From assembly GCA_900544305.1 (NCBI GenBank), contig UQUV01000020.1:1-50773 (forward strand): a stretch of 50,773 bases of DNA, read 5' to 3'. Source of the DNA: an uncultured Porphyromonadaceae bacterium. Its GTDB lineage: Bacteria; Bacteroidota; Bacteroidia; Bacteroidales; Muribaculaceae. The translations under genes were made by a program, and so were the position numbers. Shown piece after piece: positions 7,357 through 15,721 of this stretch; position 1 is the first letter of the stretch; every line of letters begins with the position of its first letter. Below the pieces are notes generated by a model. That model was given only the letters and a program-made list of their open reading frames with translations. It was not told where the DNA came from and did no database searches.

Positions 7357-7446
7357 TGTCACTAAATGACATGTTTGTCGATTGCAAAGATAGGATTTTT
7401 TTTCTATATCCAATTTATGTTATTCGAAAAATATGTCATTTAGTGA
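7357..7446. repeat. 14-bp inverted repeats flanking the ATPase promoter
   Basis: TCACTAAATGACAT (7359-7372) is matched exactly by ATGTCATTTAGTGA (7433-7446). The first copy lies within a 15-bp palindrome, TGTCA-ctaaa-TGACA (7357-7371). The copies sit on either side of the -33/-7 elements, as operators for a looping repressor would. Confidence 0.7.
7385..7413 (-). promoter_or_regulatory. Promoter of the AAA_14 ATPase gene
   Basis: Minus strand: TTG (7413-7411), 18 bp spacer, TATCTTTG (7392-7385), a perfect -7 box. Transcription should begin near 7378, which places the inner repeat in the untranslated leader. Confidence 0.65.
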
Positions 7447-7458
7447 TGTGTTTTTCGA

Positions 7459-8511
7459 TTATTTCAACAGGTGAATATATTCGCCGTAGCCTTCTTCCTG
7501 CATGCTTTCTTTGGGAATGAAACGCAGCGAAGCGCTGTTGATGCAGTAGCGCAGGCCGCCGAGCGATTCCGGTCCGTCGTCGAATACGTGGCCGAGGTGG
7601 GCGTCGCCTGTCGTGCTTCTCACTTCGGTGCGTACCATGCCGTGCGATGTGTCGGTCAGTTCCGTCACGAGCGTATCGCTGATAGGTTTCGAGAAGGATG
7701 GCCATCCGCAACCCGAATCAAACTTGTCGGTGGAGAGGAACAACGGCTCGCCGGTGGTGATGTCCACATAGATTCCCTCTTCGTGGTTGTCCCAGTATTC
7801 GTTGGCAAACGGGCGTTCCGTAGCGTTGCGCTGCGTCACGTTGTACTGCAGCTCCGTCAGTTGCGAGCGCAAGGTCGCTTCATCGGGACGCGAGTAGGTG
7901 CGTTTCTTGTTCGCATTGCGTGCCATGTCGAACAGTTTCAGGCTAATGTGGCAATAGCCGGTAGGATTGTTGTCGAGGTAATCCTGGTGGTAGTCCTCCG
8001 CCTCATAGAAATTTTGCAGTGGCAGGTTTTCCACTTCAAGCGGTTGGCTGTAGCTTCGCTGCAATTTTCCGAGCTTTTCTGCAATGAGAGCACTGTCCGC
8101 TGCTTCCGTGTAGTAGATGCCCGTGCGGTATTGCGTTCCCACATCATTTCCTTGTCGGTTGAGGCTAGTCGGGTCGATGGTCTGGAAATAAAGGTCAATA
8201 AGCAGAGCGAGGTCCACCTCCTTCGGGTCGTATTCCACGCGTACCGTTTCCGCCGCATCCGTAGTACCCGTACATACCTCCTTATAAGTCGGATTTGCCA
8301 CACGGCTGTTGGCGTAGCCTACGGCCGTCGACTTTACGCCGCGGATTTGCTTCATGAAGTGTTCCGTACCCCAGAAGCATCCTCCGGCGAAATAGATTTC
8401 TTTTGTGTTCATATTGTTGTCGTTTTTTGTTGTCAATTTTTGGGCGATAACTGCGCCGCTCACGGCAAGCAACGTCGTCGCAAGCAGGATTTTTTTCTTC
8501 ATTGTCGTCAT
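7459..8511 (-). CDS. msrAB: Bifunctional peptide methionine sulfoxide reductase MsrA/MsrB
   Basis: The product is 350 residues with an N-terminal signal peptide (about 1-23), so it repairs oxidised proteins in the envelope. The MsrA domain (about 36-190) has the catalytic GGCFWGTE, Cys45, and reduces the S form of methionine sulfoxide. The MsrB domain (about 210-345) has CGWPSF and the catalytic RYCINSASLRF, Cys323, for the R form. The fusion order A-B is common. The start could be ATG 8511 or ATG 8502 (MKKKILL), and either gives a good signal peptide. It stands alone, between the ATPase and the divergent sigma-factor gene. Confidence 0.93.
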   Translation of the reverse strand: MTTMKKKILLATTLLAVSGAVIAQKLTTKNDNNMNTKEIYFAGGCFWGTEHFMKQIRGVKSTAVGYANSRVANPTYKEVCTGTTDAAETVRVEYDPKEVDLALLIDLYFQTIDPTSLNRQGNDVGTQYRTGIYYTEAADSALIAEKLGKLQRSYSQPLEVENLPLQNFYEAEDYHQDYLDNNPTGYCHISLKLFDMARNANKKRTYSRPDEATLRSQLTELQYNVTQRNATERPFANEYWDNHEEGIYVDITTGEPLFLSTDKFDSGCGWPSFSKPISDTLVTELTDTSHGMVRTEVRSTTGDAHLGHVFDDGPESLGGLRYCINSASLRFIPKESMQEEGYGEYIHLLK

Positions 8512-8609
8512 ATATAGAGATTTTTCAAGTTGGATAAATCCGGTTTTCCGATGAATTTTAATATAAAAACAACGTATGTAAATTCGATTATGTTCATTGA
8601 AAATAAAAG

Positions 8610-8640
8610 TTTGCTTGTTTTATATTTTTTTGTAGTTTTG
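8610..8640 (+). promoter_or_regulatory. Promoter of the ECF sigma gene
   Basis: TTTG (8610-8613), 19 bp spacer, TAGTTTTG (8633-8640), both consensus. The regulator is therefore probably made from a housekeeping promoter, 38 bp before its ATG. Confidence 0.75.
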
Positions 8641-8677
8641 TATCTGTAATACCAAAAAAAATCCGTGTCAAGAGTCA

Positions 8678-9235
8678 ATGGAAGAGCTGCAGCACATAGA
8701 AATTTTCAATGACGTATTTGCCCATCGTGAGCGGTTTGTTCGCTTTGCGTTCAGCTACTTGCAGGATTTGTCGGCTGCTGAAGATTTGGTGATGGATTCG
8801 TTTGTTTATTATTGGGAAAACCGTCAAAGACTGGATTGCAAGGGAAACGTTCCGGCTTACATTCTAACCGTTGTCAAACACAAATGTCTGGATTATCTGC
8901 AATTGCAAAAAATACATCAGGATGTTTATTCGCAGTTGCAGGACGATGCCCGTTGGGAACTGGACATGAATATCGCTTCGCTTGAAGCATTCGAACCCTA
9001 TCGTGTAATGGCCGCCGATATTCAGTCGGAAGTGCGCAAGGCTTACGGCAAGTTGCCGGAGCAAACTCGAAAGATTTTTGAAATGAGCCGTGTGCGCCAC
9101 ATGAGCTATGGCGAAATTGCCGAAGAAACGCAATTGTCGGTAAAGGCTGTGGAATATCACATGTCGAAAGCGCTCCATCATTTGCGCAGGGAATTGAAAG
9201 ATTTGTTGCCGTTTGTTGTATTGTTTCTGAATTAA
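8678..9235 (+). CDS. ECF-type RNA polymerase sigma factor
   Basis: The product is 185 residues. Region 2 (about 20-85) includes the promoter-melting segment AEDLVMDSFVYYWENR. Region 4 (about 125-175) has the helix-turn-helix MSYGEIAEETQLSVKAVEYH. It is followed after 84 bp by a FecR-type anti-sigma gene and then by an STN-bearing SusC. This is the classical Bacteroidetes sigma/anti-sigma/transporter relay. The sigma factor should direct transcription of the SusC operon. Confidence 0.93.
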   Translation: MEELQHIEIFNDVFAHRERFVRFAFSYLQDLSAAEDLVMDSFVYYWENRQRLDCKGNVPAYILTVVKHKCLDYLQLQKIHQDVYSQLQDDARWELDMNIASLEAFEPYRVMAADIQSEVRKAYGKLPEQTRKIFEMSRVRHMSYGEIAEETQLSVKAVEYHMSKALHHLRRELKDLLPFVVLFLN

Positions 9236-9319
9236 TATATTTTAAGAATTAAATTTATTTTTTTGTTTAGGGTGCAGGCCATGTTATTCGCTATATAAAA
9301 AAACAAAAAGCGAAAATAC

Positions 9320-10246
9320 ATGGATAAAGATACTTTATATAAATATTTTTCACACCAGGCCACCGACGAAGAACGCCGGCAAGTCAGGGCGTGGGTGGAA
9401 TCTTCGCCCGAAAATATGCAAAAGTATATGTCGGAGCGGGCTTTCTACGATTCTGTGACGCTGTTGGCCGAGCCGGAAGCGCCGGCAGTGCGCCGTTTCT
9501 CCCTCAAACGTGTGATGACCGTAACGTCGAAGATTGCCGCTGTGGCCGTTGTGACGCTGCTGTTGTCCTATGTTGTCCGCACCTATTTGTTCCCGCCGCA
9601 GATTCCGATGCAGGAATTGTATGTACCGGTAGGAAAGCAGGTGAACCTTACACTTGCCGACGGAACCAATGTATGGCTCAATTCCGGAACACGTCTGAAA
9701 TATCCGGCCATTTTCTCCGGAAAAGAGCGTAGGGTGGAAATTGACGGTGAAGGATATTTTAAAGTGCAGAAAGATGCCGACTGTCCGTTCCGGGTGCAGA
9801 CCGACGGCGGCGTGGTGGAAGTGCTCGGTACGACGTTCAACGTGGAGGCTTATTCTTCTGAACACAATTTCCGTACATCGTTGCTCGAAGGTTCTGTGAA
9901 AATTACCGACAACCGAAACGGCGAATATCTGCTGTCGCCCGACCAGATGGCCGAAATGCAGGCTGACGGCTCGATGAAGATTTCTGCCATTTCCGACTAC
10001 GATGCGTTTCGTTGGACTGAAGGTATCATCAGCCTGAAAAATGACAGTTTTGAGTCAATCATGAAGAAGTTCGAGAAATATTATGGCGTGACTATCAAGA
10101 TTGAATGCGACAATTTTGCCGGAGTGAGCTATTCCGGTAAATTCTATCATTCGGATGGTCTGCAATATGCTCTAAAGGTGCTTCAGCGTGACATTGACTT
10201 TACTTATGTAAGTGAGCAAGAAAACCATATTATTTACATTAAATAA
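9320..10246 (+). CDS. FecR-family anti-sigma factor
   Basis: The product is 308 residues. The cytoplasmic N-terminus (1-68) would bind the sigma factor. A single membrane helix lies at about 69-90 (KIAAVAVVTLLLSYVV). The periplasmic FecR domain (about 100-200) contains VPVGKQVNLTLADGT and NSGTRLKYP. A DUF4974-type C-terminal domain follows (about 235-308, ending LKVLQRDIDFTYV) and should contact the STN domain of the SusC protein. Its neighbours on both sides support this role. Confidence 0.92.
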   Translation: MDKDTLYKYFSHQATDEERRQVRAWVESSPENMQKYMSERAFYDSVTLLAEPEAPAVRRFSLKRVMTVTSKIAAVAVVTLLLSYVVRTYLFPPQIPMQELYVPVGKQVNLTLADGTNVWLNSGTRLKYPAIFSGKERRVEIDGEGYFKVQKDADCPFRVQTDGGVVEVLGTTFNVEAYSSEHNFRTSLLEGSVKITDNRNGEYLLSPDQMAEMQADGSMKISAISDYDAFRWTEGIISLKNDSFESIMKKFEKYYGVTIKIECDNFAGVSYSGKFYHSDGLQYALKVLQRDIDFTYVSEQENHIIYIK

Positions 10247-10306
10247 CCCCATTTGCCTATGAAACAAACCTGACAGTAGAGAACCAAGAAAAATTTAAGA
10301 AAAACA

Positions 10307-10342
10307 GGGGCCGACTCGTTTGGCCACAAATCGGTCCCTTTG
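10307..10342 (+). terminator. Hairpin between fecR and susC genes
   Basis: The arms GGGGCCGA and TCGGTCCC, with inner TTTG/CAAA pairs (10307-10338), are followed by TTTGATTT. It may end the sigma/anti-sigma transcript and leave the SusC operon to its own, sigma-dependent promoter. I could not identify a -7 box in 10340-10392. Confidence 0.5.
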
Positions 10343-10392
10343 ATTTAACACCTTGAACTAATTCGTATTAAATCTAAAACTTACACAAAGAT

Positions 10393-13300
10393 ATGAATAA
10401 AACTATTGAGGAAAATTTAATACCTCCATTAAAATCTATTAACCATCTATTAAAGATTATGAATTGTTTGCTATTAATGGTGATATGCAGTGTCTTCAGT
10501 GTGTATGCCGATAATAGCAAAGTGAAATCCGAAAACGTGACATTGTCCGTTCGCTCGGAGTCCGTACAGACAGTTTTGAATGAAATTGAACGTCAGACCG
10601 GCTATTTGTTCATGGTAAACTCAAATGTTGACACAAAACGCGTTGTCAGTCTGAATGTGACAAAGAAACCTGTACGCGAAGTGTTGAACCAACTTTTCAA
10701 TAAGACAGGCGTTCATTACGCTTTCGAAGGCCGCCACATTATTTTGTCGGCCAATGCGTCAATGAAAGACGAAAAACCGTCGGCAGCGCCTTCCTCGCAA
10801 ACCCGCAGCGTGAAAGGACGGATTCTTGACGAAGACGGTCAGCCGCTGATCGGTGCAAACGTACGTATACAGGGTACGGATGTCGGTGTGATGACTGACA
10901 TTGACGGTAACTATACATTGTCCGGACGCAACCTCAGCAATAATTCTGTGATTGAGGTTTCCTACGTAGGTATGAAAACGGCTACAGCCAAAGTGGGCGA
11001 GCGTTCCAAAGTGGATTTGGTTCTGGCTTCCGACTCTGAAGTGCTGGATGAAGTCGTAGTTGTAGGTTATGGCACACAGAAGAAAATCAACCTTACAGGT
11101 GCTGTAAGTTCGGTTGATGTTGCAAAGCAGTTGGAAGCACGTCCTATTACAGATATCGCCCGCGGTTTGCAGGGTTCTGCTCCGGGTTTGACAGTACGTA
11201 CCTCGACCGGTGAAATGGGAACAGACCCGAGCCTCAAGATTCGTGGTGTAATCGGTTCTACTAACGGTTCGTCGGCACCGCTTATTCTTGTGGACAACGT
11301 AGAGTGTAACAGCTTGCAGAACATCAATCCGGAAGATGTTGAAAGCATTTCCGTATTGAAGGATGCCGCTTCGGCTTCCATCTATGGTGTAAAGGCCGCA
11401 TTCGGTGTTGTTCTTGTGACTACCAAGAAAGCTAAAAAAGGCGAAAAATTTTCTGTAAACTATTCAAACAACTTCTCTTGGAAACGTGCTACGGTAAATC
11501 CTGAAATCGTGGAAACTTGGGAAGGTGCTGAAATGTCGTGGGCTGCCGGTTTGCGTTCCAACCCGAACTTGTCGGAACAGACCAACTCCTGCTACTTGAG
11601 CTGGAATCTTGAATCCATCGAACGCATGAAGGAATGGGAACGTGTTTACGGCGGAATGAATCTGAGCCCGGAAATGGTGCTTGGTCGTGACTTCGACATT
11701 ATCGACGGCAAGATGTATTTCTACCGCAGCTTCGATGCTCCGGGTGAATTCATCAAGAAAAACTCGTTCCAACAGACACACAACCTTTCGCTTTCCGGTT
11801 CATTGGGCAATACTGCCTACAATTTGAGCATGGGTTATCTTGGTTCGGAAGGTATCATTAAGGTCAACACTGACCAATACGACCGTTTTAACGTGTCATT
11901 CGGTACCAACACGACATTGAACAAATATGTAGACGTGCGTTCAAAATTGTTGTACACACGTTATGAATACGACACACCTTATAACTTCGGTCCGTCGTCA
12001 AGCTACGACGAATGGTATTACCTCTATCGTTGGCCGAAGATGATGCCTTACGGTACATATCAGGGAATTCCTTTCCACAATGTGGTGACTGAAATCCAAC
12101 AGGCTAACATGAACAAGAAGACCAACAACTATATGCGTGTATCGCTGGGTTCTACTGTTCATATCCTTCCGGGCTTTGATTTCGAAGCCGACTATACGTT
12201 TACACATGTCAGCCGCTATACACAGACAAATGGTGGTAAGGTTAGCGGTTGGAACTTCTGGGGTGGTTCCGGTCTGAAGAATGAAGTGTGGACAGCAGCT
12301 ACACACGACAAGACAGTGAAAGCTTCCGACAACAGTGATTTTCACGTATTGAATGCCTTGTTCCGCTATAACAAGGAGTTCGGAAAACATACGCTCGGTG
12401 CAATTGCCGGTACTAACGTTGAGGTTTATCAGAACTATGGCAATACATCAGAACGCCGCGAACTGATTTTGAACGACCATCCGGAACTTCCGTTGGCAAA
12501 CGGCGACCAGTTTGCATCTTCTTACCATTCACATGAAGCTCGTTTGGGATATTTTGCACGTATCAACTATACGTTCATGGACCGTTATCTGTTGGAAGTA
12601 AACGGACGTCTTGACGGTTCTTCCAGCTTCCCGAGTGATCAGCTTTGGGGTTTCTTCCCTTCAGCATCTGCCGGTTGGATTATGTCGGAAGAAAACTTCA
12701 TGCAAGGTTTGAAACCTTATCTCAGCACATTGAAATTCCGCGGTTCTTGGGGACAGATCGGTAACCAGGATGTGGGTACCAACATGTTCCGCCCGATTCT
12801 TTCTCCGACTACCACTACATGGATTGTCGGCACTACCGGTGAACGTTCGTTCGGTCTTCCGCGTGCCATCGCCGACGGATTTACATGGGAAACCATCACA
12901 ACTTCCGACTTTGGTGTTGATACTCGTTTCTTCGACGGCCGTTTGGGCGTTTCGTTTGATTGGTTCCAACGTCGTAATACAGATATGATTACCAGCGGAG
13001 AAAAACTTCCGGCTACATTTGGTCAGGATCCTCCAATGCGCAACTTCGGTGAATTGACAACTAAGGGTTGGGAACTTTCTGTTGATTTCCGCCACCGTTT
13101 CCACAACGGACTTGGAATGTCGGTAACTGCATACGTATCCGATGCCAAGACAAAATATACGAAAATCAATTCCAATTCCCGTGCCATCAGCGGTATTTAT
13201 GAAGGTAAGGAATATGGTGAAATCTGGGGTTTTGAAACAGACCGCTTCTTCACTGCCGATGACTTTGAAACAGCTCCCGACGGTAAGCTCGTGCTGAAAG

Positions 13301-13965
13301 AAGGCATTCCTTCCCAGAGCTATTACGAAACAAACGGCTGGTTCTTCTATGGCCCTGGCGATATCAAGTACAAGGACCTTGACGGAGACGGCAAGATTAC
13401 TCCGGGTGACAACACAGTGGAAAATCCGGGTGACCAGAAACGCATCGGTAACTCTACTCCGCGTTATGAATACGGTGCACGTCTTGATATGGACTGGCAA
13501 GGTTTCGACTTGGGTATCTTTATTCAAGGTGTCGGCAAACGCGAACTTTGGGGTAACGGTTCTATCGTAATTCCGGGCTTCAACTACATGGAAGCATGGT
13601 ATACTCACCAGCTCGACTACTGGACTCCGGAAAATCAGGATGCCTTCTATCCTGCTATCAGTAATACAGGACAATCAAACAAGACACAGAACTTCCTCCC
13701 GCAGACAAAATATTTGCTCAACATGGCATATTGCCGCGTGAAGAACATCACATTGGGTTATTCATTCCCGGAAAAATGGATGCGCAAGGCAAAACTCAGC
13801 AAATTGCGTCTGTATGTTTCATTGGAAAACCTGTTTGAATTTGACCACCTGGGAGATATTCCTATCGACCCGGAAACTCAGACAACAACCGGTGACGGTG
13901 GATATATCGGCCGTTCGTATCCTTATTCCCGCAGTACTTCTTTTGGTATGCAGCTAACCTTCTAA
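10393..13965 (+). CDS. SusC/RagA-family TonB-dependent outer-membrane transporter with STN domain
   Basis: The product is 1190 residues, larger than a plain SusC because of an extra sensing module. After the signal sequence (about 1-39) comes an STN domain (about 50-118, LSVRSESVQTVLNEIERQTG). A carboxypeptidase-regulatory-like domain follows (about 137-212). The TonB box and plug start at DEVVVVGYGTQKK, and the 22-strand barrel ends in GMQLTF. It should import an oligomeric ligand with the SusD partner encoded 11 bp downstream, and pass the ligand signal to the FecR protein. This is the first gene of the putative peptidoglycan-harvesting operon. Confidence 0.95.
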   Translation: MNKTIEENLIPPLKSINHLLKIMNCLLLMVICSVFSVYADNSKVKSENVTLSVRSESVQTVLNEIERQTGYLFMVNSNVDTKRVVSLNVTKKPVREVLNQLFNKTGVHYAFEGRHIILSANASMKDEKPSAAPSSQTRSVKGRILDEDGQPLIGANVRIQGTDVGVMTDIDGNYTLSGRNLSNNSVIEVSYVGMKTATAKVGERSKVDLVLASDSEVLDEVVVVGYGTQKKINLTGAVSSVDVAKQLEARPITDIARGLQGSAPGLTVRTSTGEMGTDPSLKIRGVIGSTNGSSAPLILVDNVECNSLQNINPEDVESISVLKDAASASIYGVKAAFGVVLVTTKKAKKGEKFSVNYSNNFSWKRATVNPEIVETWEGAEMSWAAGLRSNPNLSEQTNSCYLSWNLESIERMKEWERVYGGMNLSPEMVLGRDFDIIDGKMYFYRSFDAPGEFIKKNSFQQTHNLSLSGSLGNTAYNLSMGYLGSEGIIKVNTDQYDRFNVSFGTNTTLNKYVDVRSKLLYTRYEYDTPYNFGPSSSYDEWYYLYRWPKMMPYGTYQGIPFHNVVTEIQQANMNKKTNNYMRVSLGSTVHILPGFDFEADYTFTHVSRYTQTNGGKVSGWNFWGGSGLKNEVWTAATHDKTVKASDNSDFHVLNALFRYNKEFGKHTLGAIAGTNVEVYQNYGNTSERRELILNDHPELPLANGDQFASSYHSHEARLGYFARINYTFMDRYLLEVNGRLDGSSSFPSDQLWGFFPSASAGWIMSEENFMQGLKPYLSTLKFRGSWGQIGNQDVGTNMFRPILSPTTTTWIVGTTGERSFGLPRAIADGFTWETITTSDFGVDTRFFDGRLGVSFDWFQRRNTDMITSGEKLPATFGQDPPMRNFGELTTKGWELSVDFRHRFHNGLGMSVTAYVSDAKTKYTKINSNSRAISGIYEGKEYGEIWGFETDRFFTADDFETAPDGKLVLKEGIPSQSYYETNGWFFYGPGDIKYKDLDGDGKITPGDNTVENPGDQKRIGNSTPRYEYGARLDMDWQGFDLGIFIQGVGKRELWGNGSIVIPGFNYMEAWYTHQLDYWTPENQDAFYPAISNTGQSNKTQNFLPQTKYLLNMAYCRVKNITLGYSFPEKWMRKAKLSKLRLYVSLENLFEFDHLGDIPIDPETQTTTGDGGYIGRSYPYSRSTSFGMQLTF

Positions 13966-13976
13966 ATTTGAATGTT

Positions 13977-15698
13977 ATGAAAAAATATAGTTTATATATC
14001 TCTCTTTTGATGCTATTGTTTGCCGTGTCTTCCTGTCAGGATTTTCTGGACCGTCCTCCTTATGACTCGATTCCTGATACGGAGTACTGGCAGAATGAAG
14101 AACATATCCGCACTTATGCTTACGGATTTTATCCGACTTTCTTTGTTGGTTATGGTACATCCGGCTTGATTAGTGGAAGTCTTTTTGGAAACGGGGATAC
14201 ATTCAACGATGACATTGCATGGAATGTGCAGGGTGAATTTACTCCTATCCGGATTCCGGACTCAGACGGTGGATGGAGTTTTGCGACTGTTCGTAAAGCT
14301 AATTACATGTTGGAAATGACGGCACAGGTGCCGGGCTTGACTGAAGAGGCCATGAACCACTGGATTGGTATCGGACGTTTCTTCCGTGGTATGGAATATG
14401 CCAACCTTGTGTTTGCCTATGGCGATGTGCCCTGGTATGACAAACGTCTGGAAACCAGCAACCGCGACGAAATGTTTAAGGATCGTGATCCTCGTTCAAC
14501 TGTCGTAGGCCACATCATCGAAGATTTCGAATTTGCGTTGAAGAATGTCCGCAAGGAAGACGGCGAATTGAACATTAACCGCTACGTTGTAGCTGCTATG
14601 GTGTCACGGTTGATGCTTCGTGAAGGAACGTTCCAGAAATACCATAATCTGGATCAGGACCTCGCAGTGCGTTGCTTGAAGCTGTCGCGTGATGCGTCTT
14701 TGGAAGTAATGAATTCTCACAAGTTTTCAGTTTCCGACAACTACAATGCGTTGTTCTCTTCTGATGATTTGATGTCGAATCCGGAGGTGATTTTCTATCG
14801 CAAATATCTGGGAGGTATTCTTACTCACTGTACGTTGACCTATAACAATGCAGAGGCTCAAACGGGTGCAAGCCGTGCACTGTTGGAGACATATTTGACA
14901 GCAGATGGGCTGCCTGTACATATGGATGATTCATGGGCTCCGAAAACTGCAGATGAATTTTTTGCAGATCGTGATCCGCGTCTTACTGCTACATTCCGTA
15001 AGAAGTTCTATATCCGTGGTGAGGACTGCACTCCGTTCAACTATTCTACATCAGGCTACTCGATGTGTAAGTTCATGGATGACTCTCAAGCCAATAGCGA
15101 AGACCTGAAGTACAGAGGTCAGAACAACGAAACCGACTGTCCGTTGCTTCGTTTGGGTGAAGTGCTTGTCAATTATGCTGAAGCCCGTTATGAATTGGGA
15201 GAGTTGACTCAGGACGATTTGAACAATTCCATCAACCTGCTGCGCAGCCGTAAGGGCATGAGCATTCCAAAGTTAGAAATCATTGGAAACGAACCGGCAG
15301 TCAACGGTGTTGTCTACGACGACCCGAAACGTGACAAGGAAGTACCGAGCCTGTTGTGGGAAATCCGTCGCGAACGCCGCGTGGAAATGTGTTTCGAAGG
15401 TTTGCGCTACAGCGACTTGAAGCGTTGGAAGAAACTGGACTACATGTGCAACGAAACAAACCCGGACATCCGTTACGGCGCATATATCCGCTATTCGGAT
15501 TATCCGAAGGCCAACAAGACGGAAGTCTACATTGACGGCGGCGCTGACGAAGGCTTTATCCTCTGTAACCGTGGAACAGCCCGTAAGGCTCCGACTGACA
15601 AGAACTATGTAAAGCCGATTCCTAAGGACCAGATTCAGCTCTACAAGGACAATGGCTATACATTGACGCAGACAAAAGAATGGCAGAATGAAGAATAG
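13977..15698 (+). CDS. SusD/RagB-family surface glycan-binding lipoprotein
   Basis: The product is 573 residues from ATG 13977; an upstream TTG at 13968 is in frame but unlikely. The lipoprotein signal is short, ending FAVSSC with the lipidated Cys, then the typical QDFLDRPP. The N-terminal TPR-like helices and the C-terminal segment RRERRVEMCFEGLRYSDLKRW are hallmarks of the SusD family. It acts as the lid of the adjacent SusC transporter at the cell surface and binds the ligand. Confidence 0.95.
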   Translation: MKKYSLYISLLMLLFAVSSCQDFLDRPPYDSIPDTEYWQNEEHIRTYAYGFYPTFFVGYGTSGLISGSLFGNGDTFNDDIAWNVQGEFTPIRIPDSDGGWSFATVRKANYMLEMTAQVPGLTEEAMNHWIGIGRFFRGMEYANLVFAYGDVPWYDKRLETSNRDEMFKDRDPRSTVVGHIIEDFEFALKNVRKEDGELNINRYVVAAMVSRLMLREGTFQKYHNLDQDLAVRCLKLSRDASLEVMNSHKFSVSDNYNALFSSDDLMSNPEVIFYRKYLGGILTHCTLTYNNAEAQTGASRALLETYLTADGLPVHMDDSWAPKTADEFFADRDPRLTATFRKKFYIRGEDCTPFNYSTSGYSMCKFMDDSQANSEDLKYRGQNNETDCPLLRLGEVLVNYAEARYELGELTQDDLNNSINLLRSRKGMSIPKLEIIGNEPAVNGVVYDDPKRDKEVPSLLWEIRRERRVEMCFEGLRYSDLKRWKKLDYMCNETNPDIRYGAYIRYSDYPKANKTEVYIDGGADEGFILCNRGTARKAPTDKNYVKPIPKDQIQLYKDNGYTLTQTKEWQNEE

Positions 15699-15721
15699 TT
15701 TTGACTTTAAAGAAAATAGCA

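Noticed and set aside
12661..13674. A 337-codon minus-strand frame within the SusC gene
   Set aside because: It is a shadow of the SusC barrel, without promoter or recognisable protein features.
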